Shown here in pieces: positions 10,652 to 21,971 of a DNA stretch of 64,000 nt. Source of the stretch: Burkholderia mayonis (lineage in GTDB: Bacteria > Pseudomonadota > Gammaproteobacteria > Burkholderiales > Burkholderiaceae); NCBI RefSeq assembly GCF_001523745.2, contig NZ_CP013386.1, forward strand, positions 558,001-622,000, given 5' to 3'. Under the pieces are notes generated by a model that searched no databases, had not been told where the DNA came from, and saw only the letters and a list, made by a program, of their open reading frames with translations. Made by a program: the position numbers and the translations under genes. Numbering within the stretch: position 1 is the first letter of the stretch; every line of letters starts with the position of its first letter.

Positions 10652-11848
10652 ATGGAATTCGAAATGCTGGAAACCGAGACCAACGGCACGATCATCAAGG
10701 TGATCGGCGTTGGCGGCGCAGGTGGCAACGCGGTGCAGCACATGATCAACAAAGGCGTGCAGGGCGTCGATTTCATCGTGATGAACACCGACGCACAGGC
10801 GTTGTCGCGCGCGCGTGCGCCGTCCGTGATCCAGCTTGGCAACACCGGCCTCGGCGCCGGCGCGAAGCCGGAAATGGGCCGTGCGGCGGCCGAAGAAGCG
10901 CGCGAGCGCATCGCCGACGCGCTGCGCGGCGCGCACATGGTGTTCATCACGGCCGGCATGGGCGGTGGCACCGGCACGGGCGCGGCTCCGGTCGTCGCGC
11001 AGATCGCGAAGGAAATGGGCATTCTGACCGTCGGCGTCGTCAGCAAGCCGTTCGAGTTCGAAGGCGGCAAGCGCATGCGCGTTGCGGAAGCAGGTTCGCA
11101 GCAACTGGAGGATCACGTCGACTCGCTGATCGTCGTCCTGAACGACAAGCTGTTCGAGGTGATGGGCGACGACGCCGAGATGGACAAGTGCTTCCAGTGT
11201 GCTGACGACGTGCTCAACAACGCGGTCGCGGGCATTGCCGAGATCATCAACGTCGACGGTCTCGTGAACGTCGACTTCGAAGACGTGAAGACGGTGATGG
11301 GCGAGCAGGGCAAGGCGATGATGGGCACGGCGACGGTTGCCGGCGTCGATCGTGCGCGTCTTGCGGCCGAGCAGGCGGTCGCGAGCCCGCTGCTCGAAGG
11401 CGTCGATCTGTCGGGCGCGCGCGGCGTGCTTGTCAACATCACGTCGAGCCGTTCGCTGCGTCTGTCGGAAACGCGCGAAGTGATGAACACGATCAAGAGC
11501 TACGCGGCCGACGACGCGACCGTGATCTTCGGTGCTGTGTACGATGACGCGATGGGCGATGCGCTGCGCGTGACGGTCGTCGCGACGGGCTTGGGCCGCG
11601 CGGCGAAGAAGCAGCAGTCCGCGCCGATGACGCTCCTGCGCACCGGCACGGACAACCAGCCGGTCGGCGCGGTGTCGCACGGCTACGCGTCTTCGCATCA
11701 CGTGAACACGGGCGATTACGGCGCGTTCGACACGCCGGCCGTGTGGCGCAATTCGCGCGAGACGGCTGCATCGCACGTGCAGGCGCTGCAGGAGAAGGGT
11801 GTCGACACGTACGACATCCCGGCATTCCTGCGCAAGCAGGCCGACTGA
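10652..11848 (+). CDS. ftsZ: Cell division GTPase FtsZ
   Basis: FtsZ, 398 aa, the tubulin-like GTPase that forms the Z-ring. It has the tubulin signature GGGTGTG (about 104-110), NTDAQAL in the nucleotide pocket and the T7-loop region NVDFEDVKTVM; the conserved C-terminal peptide DTYDIPAFLRKQAD, bound by FtsA and ZapD, is present. A strong ribosome site (CGGAGGC) precedes the ATG. The 187-base leader after ftsA includes GC-rich inverted repeats and may hold a dedicated promoter, but no clear -35/-10 pair is seen. Confidence 0.97.
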   Translation: MEFEMLETETNGTIIKVIGVGGAGGNAVQHMINKGVQGVDFIVMNTDAQALSRARAPSVIQLGNTGLGAGAKPEMGRAAAEEARERIADALRGAHMVFITAGMGGGTGTGAAPVVAQIAKEMGILTVGVVSKPFEFEGGKRMRVAEAGSQQLEDHVDSLIVVLNDKLFEVMGDDAEMDKCFQCADDVLNNAVAGIAEIINVDGLVNVDFEDVKTVMGEQGKAMMGTATVAGVDRARLAAEQAVASPLLEGVDLSGARGVLVNITSSRSLRLSETREVMNTIKSYAADDATVIFGAVYDDAMGDALRVTVVATGLGRAAKKQQSAPMTLLRTGTDNQPVGAVSHGYASSHHVNTGDYGAFDTPAVWRNSRETAASHVQALQEKGVDTYDIPAFLRKQAD

Positions 11849-12032
11849 CGCGCGAGGCTTCGCGCCGCGCAATGCAGCGCGCGGCACGAGCCGACGTAAC
11901 GGATGAAACGGCTGACGACAGGCCGCGTCGCTCGCGACGCCGGGCCGGGCAAGTTGCCCTCTTCGCTCGCGCGAGGCTGGGTCGGGCCGTATTGTCGGTT
12001 GCGAACGACCGTATCGCTTTGAAGGACCAGGC

Positions 12033-12539
12033 ATGATTCAAGTGGGCGACACGCTGCCCGACGCGGAGCTCTTCGAGTATCTCGACGATGCGCGCGCGGG
12101 CTGCACGCTGGGGCCGAACGCCTTCAGCGTGCGCGAGCAGACGGCGGGTAGGCGCGTGGTGATCTTCGGATTGCCGGGCGCGTTCACGCCGACCTGCTCG
12201 GCGCAGCATGTGCCGGGTTACGTCGTGCATGCCGAGCAATTGCGCTCGGCGGGTATCGACGAGATCTGGTGCGTTGCCGTCAACGACGCATTCGTGATGG
12301 GCGCTTGGGGACGCGATCTGCACACCGCGGGCAAGGTGCGCATGATGGCGGACGGCAGCGCGGCTTTCACTCATGCGCTGGGACTGACGCAGGACCTGTC
12401 GGCGCGTGGCATGGGGGTGCGCTCCCGACGCTACGCGATGGTGATCGACGATGGCGTGGTCAAGACGCTATTCGTCGAAGCGCCGGGCAAGTTCGAAGTC
12501 AGCGATGCGGCAAGCGTGCTGGCGAGTTTGACGCGCTGA
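12033..12539 (+). CDS. Peroxiredoxin, Prx5 type
   Basis: 168-aa thiol peroxidase of the AhpC/TSA, Prx5 (redoxin) group, expected to reduce H2O2 and organic peroxides in the cytoplasm. The active-site signature PGAFTPTCSAQHVPGY places the peroxidatic Cys at about residue 55, and the conserved WG.D motif region appears as GAWGRDL. No glutaredoxin domain is fused. It follows ftsZ after 184 bases and is conserved between ftsZ and lpxC in relatives as I recall; no functional link with division is evident. Confidence 0.9.
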   Translation: MIQVGDTLPDAELFEYLDDARAGCTLGPNAFSVREQTAGRRVVIFGLPGAFTPTCSAQHVPGYVVHAEQLRSAGIDEIWCVAVNDAFVMGAWGRDLHTAGKVRMMADGSAAFTHALGLTQDLSARGMGVRSRRYAMVIDDGVVKTLFVEAPGKFEVSDAASVLASLTR

Positions 12540-12545
12540 CAGACG

Positions 12546-12577
12546 CGCGCGGCGTTGCCTTCCAGCAACGCCGCAGC
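12546..12577 (+). terminator. Hairpin after the peroxiredoxin gene
   Basis: CGGCGTTGC (12550-12558) and GCAACGCCG (12565-12573) form a perfect 9-bp stem with a 6-base loop, extended by GCGC pairs, starting just after the stop codon. There is no T tract, so it may stabilise the mRNA or act with Rho rather than end transcription by itself. Confidence 0.45.
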
Positions 12578-12719
12578 GCGCCCGATGCACAGTTGTAACA
12601 CGGGCTGACGACCGGGAACGCCTCCGTTCCGGGCGTCGGCCCGTCTCGCATTGCCGCCGGGTAATGTGTCGAAACAGTTTGAAACGCCGATCATCACGAC
12701 GCGAAATAGGGATTTACGC

Positions 12720-12725
12720 TATAAT
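12720..12725 (+). promoter_or_regulatory. Candidate -10 element for lpxC
   Basis: A perfect TATAAT preceded by ACGC lies 55 bases before the lpxC start, in an AT-rich island unlike the surrounding GC-rich DNA. The expected -35 position shows no good TTGACA match, so this is a weak or activator-dependent promoter, or an extended -10 type. Confidence 0.5.
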
Positions 12726-12780
12726 CTCTTCTATCGAATAAAACTCCTGATTGATATCCTCAATCAAGAAAACTTTGACC

Positions 12781-13698
12781 ATGTTGAAGCAGCGCACCAT
12801 CAAATCGGTCGTCAAGACCGTCGGCATCGGCCTGCATTCCGGCCGCAAGGTCGAACTGACGCTTCGACCCGCAGCGCCCGGCACGGGCATCGTGTTCTCG
12901 CGCGTCGATCTGCCGACGCCCGTCGACATCCCGGCTTCGGCGCTGTCGATCGGCGACACGCGGCTTGCGTCCGTGCTGCAGAAGGACGGCGCGCGCGTGT
13001 CGACGGTCGAGCACCTGATGTCGGCGTGCGCGGGCCTCGGCATCGACAACCTCTACGTCGACGTGACGGCTGAGGAAATCCCGATCATGGACGGCAGCGC
13101 AGCTTCGTTCGTGTTCCTGATCCAGTCGGCCGGCATCGAAGAGCAGAACGCGGCGAAGAAGTTCATCAAGGTGACGAAGCCCGTCGAGATCCGCGACGGC
13201 GACAAGTTCGCCCGCCTCGATCCGTACTTCGGCTTCAAGCTCAAGTTCACGATCGATTTCCGCCACCCGGCCGTCGACAAGACGGGCCAGGAGCTCGAGG
13301 TCGATTTCGCGAATACGTCGTACGTGCGCGAGATCGCGCGTGCGCGCACTTTCGGCTTCGCGCACGAGGTCGAGATGATGCGCGAGCTCGGGCTCGCGCG
13401 CGGCGGCAGCATGGACAACGCGATCGTGCTCGACGAGTACCGCATCCTGAACAACGACGGGCTGCGTTACGACGACGAGTTCGTGAAGCACAAGATGCTC
13501 GACGCGATCGGTGACCTGTACGTGGTCGGTCATCCGCTCCTCGCGTCGTACACGGCATACAAGTCGGGCCACGGGCTGAACAACGCGCTCCTGCGCGAAC
13601 TGCTCGCGCACGAGGACGCGTACGAAATCGTCACGTTCGACGATCCGAAGGCGGCGCCGACGGGCTTCGGCTTCGACGCGCAGACGGCGTTCGCGTGA
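12781..13698 (+). CDS. lpxC: UDP-3-O-acyl-N-acetylglucosamine deacetylase
   Basis: LpxC, 305 aa, the zinc enzyme for the first committed step of lipid A synthesis. Zinc ligands are seen as His78 (STVEHLMSA), His237 and Asp241 ([10 protein letters not shown]), and the catalytic His264 lies in KSGHGLNN. The ATG at 12781 gives the standard MLKQRTIK start; an upstream in-frame ATG would read through the promoter region. A strong terminator follows, so the gene closes this transcription unit. Confidence 0.97.
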   Translation: MLKQRTIKSVVKTVGIGLHSGRKVELTLRPAAPGTGIVFSRVDLPTPVDIPASALSIGDTRLASVLQKDGARVSTVEHLMSACAGLGIDNLYVDVTAEEIPIMDGSAASFVFLIQSAGIEEQNAAKKFIKVTKPVEIRDGDKFARLDPYFGFKLKFTIDFRHPAVDKTGQELEVDFANTSYVREIARARTFGFAHEVEMMRELGLARGGSMDNAIVLDEYRILNNDGLRYDDEFVKHKMLDAIGDLYVVGHPLLASYTAYKSGHGLNNALLRELLAHEDAYEIVTFDDPKAAPTGFGFDAQTAFA

Positions 13699-13734
13699 TG
13701 CGCTTACGCGCGTCCATGGCGCGAAGATGATAAG

Positions 13735-13762
13735 AAAGGCGGCCTTCGGGCCGCTTTTTTTT
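13735..13762 (+). terminator. Intrinsic terminator after lpxC
   Basis: GCGGCC (13739-13744), a TTCG tetraloop and GGCCGC (13749-13754) are followed by eight T residues. It lies 37 bases after the lpxC stop. Confidence 0.92.
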
Positions 13763-13963
13763 ATCGCCTCGAGCATTTTGCGGGGTGGCGACGGCGTCGT
13801 CGCGCGCTGCGGTCCCGTTTGCGGTCTCACGGCGGCGGCTGGATTCGTCGCCGCGCGCTGTGCGTCAATGAGCCGCGCCTTCGGTGTCGTGCGCGGCGCG
13901 CCGTCCGGCGATCGGGTTCGTGTTTCCAGTTCCGCGTGCGGACGCGTTGCGGCGAGGGACTGA

Positions 13964-14440
13964 TTAGCGAGGTGCTTTCGTGTGACGCGCAGCCATCCGC
14001 GCGAGTGCGCTTTGCAGCGGCGACGGCTCGAGCGTGTCTGCGAGCTGACGCAGTGCGTCGGTGCCGGCTGCCGACATCCGCGCTTGCTTGACGCGCGGCG
14101 GTTCGGGGGCGGGCTGCGGGCGCACGCGCACCTTCAGTGCAGCCACGGCCCAGCCGCGCACCTGCAGCTCGGACAGGAGCCGCGGTTCGACCTGCCGCAG
14201 CCGTGCGGCGAGCGCGTTGTGCGCGGCGAACAGCGTGAGCGTGCCGTCCTTGATGAAGCCCGGCTCGACGTGATTCGCCAGATAATCGGGGAGCAATGCG
14301 GTGAGATCCCGCTGCAGCGCCGCGACTTGCTCGACGCCTGCGTGCAGCGCGGCAAACGCGTCGGTGCGCTTGAGGACGTCGGCGGCGGCTTGCGGCCGCG
14401 ACCAGTCGTTGGGACGAAATTGCTTCGGCGGTCGGTTCAT
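13964..14440 (-). CDS. DUF721 (DciA-like) protein
   Basis: 158 aa with the DUF721 pattern: an N-terminal helical segment, then a small alpha/beta domain (LLPDYLANHVEPGFIKDGTLTLFA and similar) resembling the KH-like fold of DciA proteins, which help load the replicative helicase. The tail is rich in Pro and Arg. I choose the Met at 14440 (MNRPPKQFRPND); an in-frame Met further upstream is possible but the added residues look like untranslated sequence. It faces lpxC and has no obvious ribosome site. Function in this organism is inferred from the family only. Confidence 0.75.
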   Translation of the reverse strand: MNRPPKQFRPNDWSRPQAAADVLKRTDAFAALHAGVEQVAALQRDLTALLPDYLANHVEPGFIKDGTLTLFAAHNALAARLRQVEPRLLSELQVRGWAVAALKVRVRPQPAPEPPRVKQARMSAAGTDALRQLADTLEPSPLQSALARMAARHTKAPR

Positions 14441-14640
14441 GACGGAAGTCGGAGCGCCGCGTGGTTTGGCGCGTGACGGGCGACCGGGTGGTGGAGCGAT
14501 GCGCCGATTGTACCGCGATGTCATTTGGCGGCCGCGGGTATCGACTGTCGGGTGTTGAGTCCCGAGTTCACCGCCAATACTGGCTTCCGGAGCTGGAACT
14601 AGAATCAACACCGCTCATGCCCGTGGGCGAACCGTGGCCC

Positions 14641-14844
14641 AAGCCCAAGCCCAAGCCCAAGCCCAAGCCAAAGCCAAAGCCAAAGCCAAAGCCAAAGCCA
14701 AAGCCAAAGCCAAAGCCCAAGCCAAAGCCAAAGCCCAAGCCCAAGCCCAAGCCAAAGCCAAAGCCAAAGCCAAAGCCTAAGCCAAAGCCTAAGCCAAAGC
14801 CTAAGCCAAAGCCTAAGCCAAAGCCAAAGCCAAAGCCAAAGCCG
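14641..14844. repeat. Hexanucleotide tandem array, 34 units of AAGCCN
   Basis: Thirty-four uninterrupted 6-base units read AAGCCN on the + strand. Only the sixth base varies: blocks of C and A units come first, then an alternating T/A block, then A, with a last G unit. In one + frame this encodes (Lys-Pro)34, and every change is then silent; that frame is open from 14461 to 15102 and could start at ATG 14617, but the flanking sequence does not look like a known protein and has no ribosome site. The array sits in the 752-base spacer between the DUF721 gene and secA. Otherwise the spacer shows only a TAAAAT-like -10 near 15086. Such arrays are prone to copy-number change by slippage. Confidence 0.9.
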
Positions 14845-15192
14845 ACTGCGGATGCCGATCTCGAACCACCGTTCGCCGTGTTCCCTGCCCGCCCGTCCAT
14901 GGTCATTCACGTTCCCGTCCATCGCGTTGGCGCGGCCGCCACCACGGCGCTTCACGCGCTTCCCGGTGCCGGGCGGGAGCGCTGCGCCGGTCCCGCCCGC
15001 CGGTCATTTTTTGCCCGCCCATGCGGCCGAACCGCGCCCCGCGGCGACGGCTGCCGCCGACGCCGGCGCGCCCTGGCGCGCGTGCTAAAATTCGACGTTT
15101 GAATTCACTTCTACGCTAAGCCGCCGAGGCTCGGCGCGCCGGGGAGGGCGTACACCGCTCCGGGGCCGTTGCACCGACGCACACCCGATCCG

Positions 15193-17979
15193 ATGACAAC
15201 CGGTTTTCTTCAGAAAATTTTTGGCAGCCGCAATCAGCGGCTCGTCAAGCAATACCAAAAGACCGTCGTGGCGATCAATGCGCTCGAAACGCAGATCGAG
15301 ACGCTGACGGACGACCAGTTGCGCGGCAAGACAGGGGAGTTTCGTCAGCGCATCGCGGCCGGCGAAGCACTCGACAAGCTGCTGCCCGAAGCGTTCGCCG
15401 TGTGCCGCGAAGCGAGCCGCCGCGTGCTGAAGATGCGCCACTTCGACGTGCAGCTGATCGGCGGGATGGTGCTGCATTACGGCAAGATCGCCGAAATGCG
15501 CACGGGCGAAGGCAAGACGCTCGTCGCGACGCTCGCCGCGTACCTGAATGCGCTCGCGGGCCGCGGCGTGCACGTCGTGACGGTCAACGACTACCTCGCG
15601 CAGCGCGACGCCGAGTGGATGGGGCGGCTCTACAACTTCCTCGGGCTGTCGGTCGGCATCAACCTGTCGGGGATGGAGCACGACCAGAAGCAGGAGGCGT
15701 ACGCAGCCGACATCACGTACGGCACGAACAACGAATTCGGCTTCGACTACCTGCGCGACAACATGGTCTACGAGACCGATGCGCGCGTGCAGCGGCCGCT
15801 CAACTTCGCGGTCGTCGACGAAGTCGACTCGATCCTCATCGACGAAGCGCGCACGCCGCTCATCATCTCGGGCCAGGCGGAAGACCACACCGAGCTGTAC
15901 GTGCGGATGAATGCGCTGCCGCCGCTCCTCGAACGTCAGATCGGCGAAGAGAAAGCGGACGGCACGGGCGTCGAGAAGCCGGGCGACTACACGCTCGACG
16001 AGAAGGGCCGCCAGGTGTTCCTGACCGAGTCGGGCCACGAGAAGGCCGAACGGATGCTCGCCGAATGGGGCCTCATCGGCGACGGCGAGAGCCTCTACGC
16101 GCCGCAGAACATCACGCTGATGCACCACGTGTATGCGGCGCTGCGCGCGCACACGCTGTTCCATCGCGATCAGCACTACGTCGTGCAGAACGACGAAGTG
16201 ATCATCGTCGACGAATTCACGGGCCGCCTGATGCCGGGCCGCCGCTGGTCCGACGGTCTCCATCAGGCGGTCGAGGCGAAGGAGCACGTGAAGATCCAGA
16301 GCGAGAACCAGACGCTCGCGTCGATCACGTTCCAGAACTACTTCCGGATGTACGCGAAGCTCTCGGGCATGACCGGGACGGCGGACACCGAAGCGTACGA
16401 ATTCAACGAGATCTACGGCCTCGAGACGGTCGTGATCCCGACCAACCGGCCGCCTAAGCGGCTCGACAAGCAGGACCAGATCTACAAGACCGCGAAGGAA
16501 CGCTACGACGCGGTGATCCGCGACATCCGCGAATGCTACGAGCGCGGCCAGCCGGTGCTCGTCGGCACGACGTCGATCGAGAACTCGGAGCTGCTGTCGC
16601 ACCTGCTCAAGCAGGCGGGCCTGCCGCATGAAGTGCTGAACGCGAAGCAGCATGCGCGCGAAGCGGCGATCGTTGCCGAAGCGGGCCGGCCGAAGCGCAT
16701 CACGATCGCGACGAACATGGCGGGCCGCGGCACCGACATCGTGCTCGGCGGCAACGCCGAGAAGCAGGCCGCGTTCATCGAGGCCGACGAATCGATTCCG
16801 GCCGACGACAAGGCGCGCCGGATCCAGAAACTGCATGACGAGTGGGAAACGTTGCACGAACAGGTGAAGGCCGCAGGCGGCCTGCACATCATCGGCACCG
16901 AGCGTCACGAATCGCGCCGGATCGACAATCAGCTGCGCGGCCGCGCGGGCCGTCAGGGCGATCCGGGCTCGTCGCGCTTCTATCTGTCGCTCGAGGATCC
17001 GCTCCTGCGCATCTTCGCGGGCGACCGCGTGCGCGCGATCATGGAGCGCCTGAAGATGCCGGAGGGCGAGGCGATCGAGGCGGGCATCGTCACGCGTTCG
17101 ATCGAGTCGGCGCAGCGCAAGGTCGAGGCGCGCAACTTCGACATCCGCAAGCAGTTGCTCGAATACGACGACGTCGCGAACGATCAGCGCAAGGTGATCT
17201 ATCAGCAACGCAACGAGCTGCTCGAGGCGCACGACATCGCCGAGACGATCGGCGCGATGCGGCACGGCGTGATGTCGGAAGTGGTTCGCCAGTTCGTGCC
17301 GGCGGGCAGCATCGAAGAGCAGTGGGATCTTCCGGAGCTCGAAGAGGCGCTGCGCAACGACTGGCAGCTCGATCTCGCGATCCAGGAAATGGTGAACGAG
17401 TCGTCGTCGATCAATGCGGACGAGATTCTCGACGCCGTCACGACGGCGGCCGACGAGCACTACGAAGCGAAGGTCGCGCTGGTCGGCCGCGAGTCGTTCA
17501 GCGCGTTCGAGCGCTCGATCATGCTGCAGACGCTCGACCGCCTGTGGCGCGAGCATCTCGCGGCGCTCGATCATCTGCGCCAGGGCATCCACCTGCGCGG
17601 CTACGCGCAGAAGAACCCGAAGCAGGAATACAAGCGCGAGGCGTTCGAACTATTCGCGGCGATGCTCGACGCGGTGAAGCAGGAAGTCACGCGGATCGTG
17701 ATGAACGTGCAGATCCAGTCGCCCGAGCAGCTGGAGGAAGCGGCCGAGCAGATAGAGGAGCAGGGTGGTCATCTCGAGAACGTCGAATTCCAGCACGCCG
17801 ATTTCGCGGCAGCGGCGGGCGCGGGCGGCGTGGCGGTCGCGGATGCGGCGGCCGAGATGGTCGGCCACGCGATGAGCCACAGCGGCCCGGCGGGCGAAGT
17901 GCCGCGGGTCGGCCGCAACGATCCGTGCCCGTGCGGCAGCGGCAAGAAGTACAAGCACTGTCACGGCAAGCTGAACTGA
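15193..17979 (+). CDS. secA: Preprotein translocase ATPase SecA
   Basis: SecA, 928 aa, DEAD-like motor that drives unfolded proteins through SecYEG. It has the Walker A region MRTGEGKT (about 102-109), the DEVD-type box [15 protein letters not shown], the [10 protein letters not shown] motif of the second helicase domain and the preprotein cross-linking domain between. The C-terminus has the zinc/SecB-binding tail [17 protein letters not shown]. The ATG at 15193 gives [15 protein letters not shown]. Length is typical of betaproteobacteria. Confidence 0.97.
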   Translation: MTTGFLQKIFGSRNQRLVKQYQKTVVAINALETQIETLTDDQLRGKTGEFRQRIAAGEALDKLLPEAFAVCREASRRVLKMRHFDVQLIGGMVLHYGKIAEMRTGEGKTLVATLAAYLNALAGRGVHVVTVNDYLAQRDAEWMGRLYNFLGLSVGINLSGMEHDQKQEAYAADITYGTNNEFGFDYLRDNMVYETDARVQRPLNFAVVDEVDSILIDEARTPLIISGQAEDHTELYVRMNALPPLLERQIGEEKADGTGVEKPGDYTLDEKGRQVFLTESGHEKAERMLAEWGLIGDGESLYAPQNITLMHHVYAALRAHTLFHRDQHYVVQNDEVIIVDEFTGRLMPGRRWSDGLHQAVEAKEHVKIQSENQTLASITFQNYFRMYAKLSGMTGTADTEAYEFNEIYGLETVVIPTNRPPKRLDKQDQIYKTAKERYDAVIRDIRECYERGQPVLVGTTSIENSELLSHLLKQAGLPHEVLNAKQHAREAAIVAEAGRPKRITIATNMAGRGTDIVLGGNAEKQAAFIEADESIPADDKARRIQKLHDEWETLHEQVKAAGGLHIIGTERHESRRIDNQLRGRAGRQGDPGSSRFYLSLEDPLLRIFAGDRVRAIMERLKMPEGEAIEAGIVTRSIESAQRKVEARNFDIRKQLLEYDDVANDQRKVIYQQRNELLEAHDIAETIGAMRHGVMSEVVRQFVPAGSIEEQWDLPELEEALRNDWQLDLAIQEMVNESSSINADEILDAVTTAADEHYEAKVALVGRESFSAFERSIMLQTLDRLWREHLAALDHLRQGIHLRGYAQKNPKQEYKREAFELFAAMLDAVKQEVTRIVMNVQIQSPEQLEEAAEQIEEQGGHLENVEFQHADFAAAAGAGGVAVADAAAEMVGHAMSHSGPAGEVPRVGRNDPCPCGSGKKYKHCHGKLN

Positions 17980-18136
17980 CGTGATCGAAGGCGGCGCGCG
18001 ATGAGCGCGCCGCATCGTCTGTGCGCAAGATTTTTGAGGTGTGATGCGCGGCGGCGCGCGCGAGCGGCCGCCGGTTCTTCAATCCAATCGATGCCGGCTC
18101 GAACGCCGGCATTTTCCTTCGGGGCAGGTGCTTCAG

Positions 18137-19378
18137 ATGGCTGTCAATTTTCCCTCGATCGATCCCGCGCAGTTGCATTCCGTCGCCGGCGTGACGCTCG
18201 GCTGGGCGGAGGCGAACATTCGCAAGCCGAACCGCAAGGATGTGCTCGTCGTCTCCGTCGACGAAGGCGCGACCGTGTCGGGCGTGTTCACCGAGAACCG
18301 TTTCTGCGCGGCGCCCGTGACGGTCTGCCGCGAGCATCTGGCGAAGGTGCGCGCGGGCGGCGCAGGCATTCGCGCGCTCGTCGTCAACACGGGCAACGCG
18401 AACGCAGGCACGGGCGAGCCGGGTCTCGCGCATGCGCGCGAGACCTGCGTGGCGCTCGCGAGCCTTGCGGGCATCGCGCCCGAGCAGGTGCTGCCGTTCT
18501 CGACGGGCGTGATCCTCGAGCCGCTGCCGATCGACCGCCTGAAGGCCGGCCTCCCCGCCGCGCTCGCGAACCGCGCGGCCGCGCACTGGTACGACGCCGC
18601 GCAGTCGATCATGACGACGGACACGCTGCCGAAGGCGGCATCGCGCCAGGTGACGATCGACGGCCACACGATCACGCTGACGGGCATCAGCAAGGGCGCC
18701 GGGATGATCAAGCCGAACATGGCGACGATGCTCGGCTTCCTCGCGTTCGACGCGAAGGTCGCGCAGCCGGTGCTCGACGCGCTCGTGAAGGACGTCGCGG
18801 ACCGCTCGTTCAATTGCATCACGGTCGACGGCGACACGTCGACCAACGACTCGTTCATCCTGATCGCGTCGGGCAAGGCGAGCCTGCCCGAGATTGCGTC
18901 GGCCGATTCGCCCGCCTACGCGGCGCTGCGCGACGCGGTGACCGCAGTCGCCCAGACGCTCGCGCAACTGATCGTGCGCGACGGCGAAGGCGCGACGAAA
19001 TTCATGACGGTGAAGGTCGAAGGCGGCAAGAGCGTCGCCGAGTGCCGCCAGATCGCGTACGCGATCGGCCACTCCCCGCTCGTGAAGACGGCGTTCTACG
19101 CGTCGGACCCGAACCTCGGCCGGATTCTCGCGGCGATCGGCTACGCGGGCGTCGCGGACCTCGACGTCGGCAAGATCGATCTGTATCTCGACGACGTGCT
19201 CGTCGCGAAGGCGGGCGGCCGCAATCCCGCGTATCTGGAAGAGGACGGCCAGCGCGTGATGAAGCAAAGCGAGATTGCGATCCGCGTGCTGCTCGGCCGC
19301 GGCGACGCGCAAGCGACGATCTGGACTTGCGATTTGTCGCACGATTACGTGAGCATCAACGCCGACTATCGTTCGTAA
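18137..19378 (+). CDS. argJ: Bifunctional glutamate N-acetyltransferase / amino-acid acetyltransferase
   Basis: ArgJ, 413 aa, transfers acetyl groups between N-acetylornithine and glutamate in arginine synthesis. It is a self-cleaving Ntn-type enzyme: the cleavage motif [10 protein letters not shown] is present with Thr197 as the predicted nucleophile at the head of the beta chain. NTGNANAGTG marks the oxyanion region. The start [13 protein letters not shown] at 18137 is chosen over earlier in-frame Met codons, which lie in spacer sequence. The DUF815 gene follows after 20 bases. Confidence 0.95.
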   Translation: MAVNFPSIDPAQLHSVAGVTLGWAEANIRKPNRKDVLVVSVDEGATVSGVFTENRFCAAPVTVCREHLAKVRAGGAGIRALVVNTGNANAGTGEPGLAHARETCVALASLAGIAPEQVLPFSTGVILEPLPIDRLKAGLPAALANRAAAHWYDAAQSIMTTDTLPKAASRQVTIDGHTITLTGISKGAGMIKPNMATMLGFLAFDAKVAQPVLDALVKDVADRSFNCITVDGDTSTNDSFILIASGKASLPEIASADSPAYAALRDAVTAVAQTLAQLIVRDGEGATKFMTVKVEGGKSVAECRQIAYAIGHSPLVKTAFYASDPNLGRILAAIGYAGVADLDVGKIDLYLDDVLVAKAGGRNPAYLEEDGQRVMKQSEIAIRVLLGRGDAQATIWTCDLSHDYVSINADYRS

Positions 19379-19398
19379 GTCATACGGGGCACGACATC

Positions 19399-20268
19399 AT
19401 GGACCCACTCGAGCAGTTCCTCATCCGCGCCGAAGCGCTGCTTGGGCGCCTCGAAGCGATTCTTCCGCCGCCGCCGTCGGCAATCGACTGGACGTCCGCG
19501 TTCGCGTTTCGCTGGCGCAAGCGCCAGGGACGCGGCTATCTGCAGCCGGTCGCCGCGCGTTCGATGATCGCGCTCGACGATCTGCGGAACATCGATCGGC
19601 AGAAGGCGCTGATCGAGCAGAACACGCGTCAGTTCGTGAACAGGAAGCCCGCGAACAACGTGCTGCTGACGGGCGCGCGCGGCACCGGCAAGTCGTCGCT
19701 GATCAAGGCGTGCCTGAACGCCTACGCGGCGGACGGGCTGCGGCTCATCGAAGTCGACAAGGAAGATCTGCACGATCTGGGCGACATCGTCGAGCTGATC
19801 TCCGCGCGTCCCGAGCGCTTCATCGTGTTCTGCGACGATCTGTCGTTCGAAGAGGGCGAATCGGGCTACAAGGCGCTCAAGGTCGCGCTCGACGGGTCGG
19901 TCGCCGCGCAGTCCGACAACGTGCTGATCTATGCGACGTCGAACCGCCGCCATCTGCTGCCCGAGTACATGAGCGACAACGAGACGTACAAGCATCTGCC
20001 GGACGGCGAGATCCATCCGGGCGAGGTCGTCGAGGAGAAGATCTCGCTGTCGGAACGCTTCGGCCTGTGGGTCAGCTTCTATCCGTTCAAGCAGGACGAC
20101 TATCTGACGATCGTCGGCCACTGGCTCAAGCATTTCGGCTGCGACGACGCCGAGATCGATACGGCGCGCGGCGACGCGCTCGTCTGGGCGCTCGAGCGCG
20201 GCTCGCGCTCCGGCCGGGTCGCATGGCAGTTCGCGCGCGATCGCGCGGGCCGCAAGGAGAACGCATGA
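19399..20268 (+). CDS. DUF815 family AAA-like ATPase
   Basis: 289-aa cytoplasmic P-loop ATPase of the DUF815 family. The Walker A is GARGTGKSS (about 92-100), a Walker B-like FCDDLSFE follows at about 148, and the sensor-type ATSNRRHL lies further on. The family is widespread in proteobacteria without an agreed role. Here it sits between argJ and a MutT gene, and its TGA overlaps the ATG of the latter, so the two are probably translated together. Confidence 0.9.
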   Translation: MDPLEQFLIRAEALLGRLEAILPPPPSAIDWTSAFAFRWRKRQGRGYLQPVAARSMIALDDLRNIDRQKALIEQNTRQFVNRKPANNVLLTGARGTGKSSLIKACLNAYAADGLRLIEVDKEDLHDLGDIVELISARPERFIVFCDDLSFEEGESGYKALKVALDGSVAAQSDNVLIYATSNRRHLLPEYMSDNETYKHLPDGEIHPGEVVEEKISLSERFGLWVSFYPFKQDDYLTIVGHWLKHFGCDDAEIDTARGDALVWALERGSRSGRVAWQFARDRAGRKENA

Positions 20269-20714
20269 GTATCGAAGTATCGAACGACGCGGCGCCGGCC
20301 GGCGCCGCCCGCAAGGTGACCGAGGTCGCGGTCGGCGTGCTGGTGCAGCCGGACGGCCGCTATCTGCTCGCGCAGCGTCTGCTCGGCAAGCCTTATGAGG
20401 GTTACTGGGAGTTCCCGGGCGGCAAGCTCGAGGCGGGCGAGAGCGTCGAAGCGGCGCTCGCCCGCGAACTGCACGAGGAGCTCGGCATCGTCGTGACCGA
20501 ATGCCATCGCTGGCATACGCTTGAGCACGACTATCCGCACGCGTACGTTCGCCTGTATTTCTGCAAGGTGACGGGCTGGACGGGCGAGCCGCATAGCCGC
20601 GAAGGGCAGGCGTTCGTCTGGCAGCGTCTGCCCGTCGACGTCGCGCCGCTGCTGCCCGCGGCGCTGCCCGTGCTCGAACTGCTCGCGCGCGAGCAGGGCG
20701 GCGAGCAGCAATAA
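20265..20714 (+). CDS. mutT: Nudix hydrolase, MutT / 8-oxo-dGTPase type
   Basis: 149 aa with a complete Nudix box (GGKLEAGESVEAALARELHE followed by ELGI, about residues 52-75) and the MutT-like lead YEGYWEFPG. MutT removes 8-oxo-dGTP from the nucleotide pool to prevent A:T to C:G changes. The sequence before the box (LLAQRLLGKPYEGYWEFPGG) is the pattern usual for MutT rather than other Nudix enzymes. The start overlaps the DUF815 stop; yacG on the opposite strand ends 113 bases further on. Confidence 0.85.
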   Translation: MSIEVSNDAAPAGAARKVTEVAVGVLVQPDGRYLLAQRLLGKPYEGYWEFPGGKLEAGESVEAALARELHEELGIVVTECHRWHTLEHDYPHAYVRLYFCKVTGWTGEPHSREGQAFVWQRLPVDVAPLLPAALPVLELLAREQGGEQQ

Positions 20715-20827
20715 ACGTGCGCGGGCCCTTGGTCCGCCGGCTTTCCTTCCATCCAGTCACGGCTTTTGGGGGACGCAGCCTGCGGCGCCTGCCGCATCCG
20801 GCCTCGGCTGTTCGATGCGGCCGGCGG

Positions 20828-21031
20828 TCAGCCGCGGCCGCCGTCTTCCCGATGGCCTGCGTCGTCGTCGGACGGCGCTTCGTCATCCGTTCCGCCGATC
20901 CTGTACTTCTCGGCTGCCCAGGCACCGAGATCGAGCTGCTTGCAGCGGGCGGAACAGAACGGGCGGAAACGGTTTTCGGGCGTCCAGCGGACTTCCTTGC
21001 CGCAAGACGGGCATTTCACGACGGTAACCAT
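20828..21031 (-). CDS. yacG: Zinc-binding DNA gyrase inhibitor-type protein YacG
   Basis: 67-aa protein with the four-Cys zinc site of YacG: CPSC (Cys7, Cys10) and CSARC (Cys26, Cys30), then WAAEKYRI. In E. coli YacG binds GyrB and inhibits gyrase. The acidic tail EAPSDDD is typical. The chosen start, Met at 21031, gives [14 protein letters not shown]. It lies downstream of zapD and coaE in the usual coaE-zapD-yacG cluster. Confidence 0.9.
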   Translation of the reverse strand: MVTVVKCPSCGKEVRWTPENRFRPFCSARCKQLDLGAWAAEKYRIGGTDDEAPSDDDAGHREDGGRG

Positions 21032-21066
21032 ACGGATGGAATGATTGATGCGGCGCGAGGCCGCCG

Positions 21067-21876
<810 letters not shown>

Positions 21877-21971
21877 TCACTGCCTACCCTAGCAATCGCG
21901 CCATTTTTCGGGACGCATGACGGCGTGTTGCAGTTCCGTGCATCGGATGCGACGTATGCGCCGCAGGCTCG

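Noticed and set aside
14605..14955. Gly/Phe or Leu/Trp repeat frames on the - strand of the AAGCCN array
   Set aside because: They follow automatically from the hexanucleotide and change residue with each unit type; no start signal.
14441..15192. A CRISPR array, suggested by regular repeats
   Set aside because: Units are 6 bases with no spacers and no cas genes; it is a simple tandem array.
15085..17592. Very long open frame antisense to secA
   Set aside because: High-GC third positions leave the opposite strand open; the product has no motifs and is Arg/His-rich, while secA is complete on the + strand.
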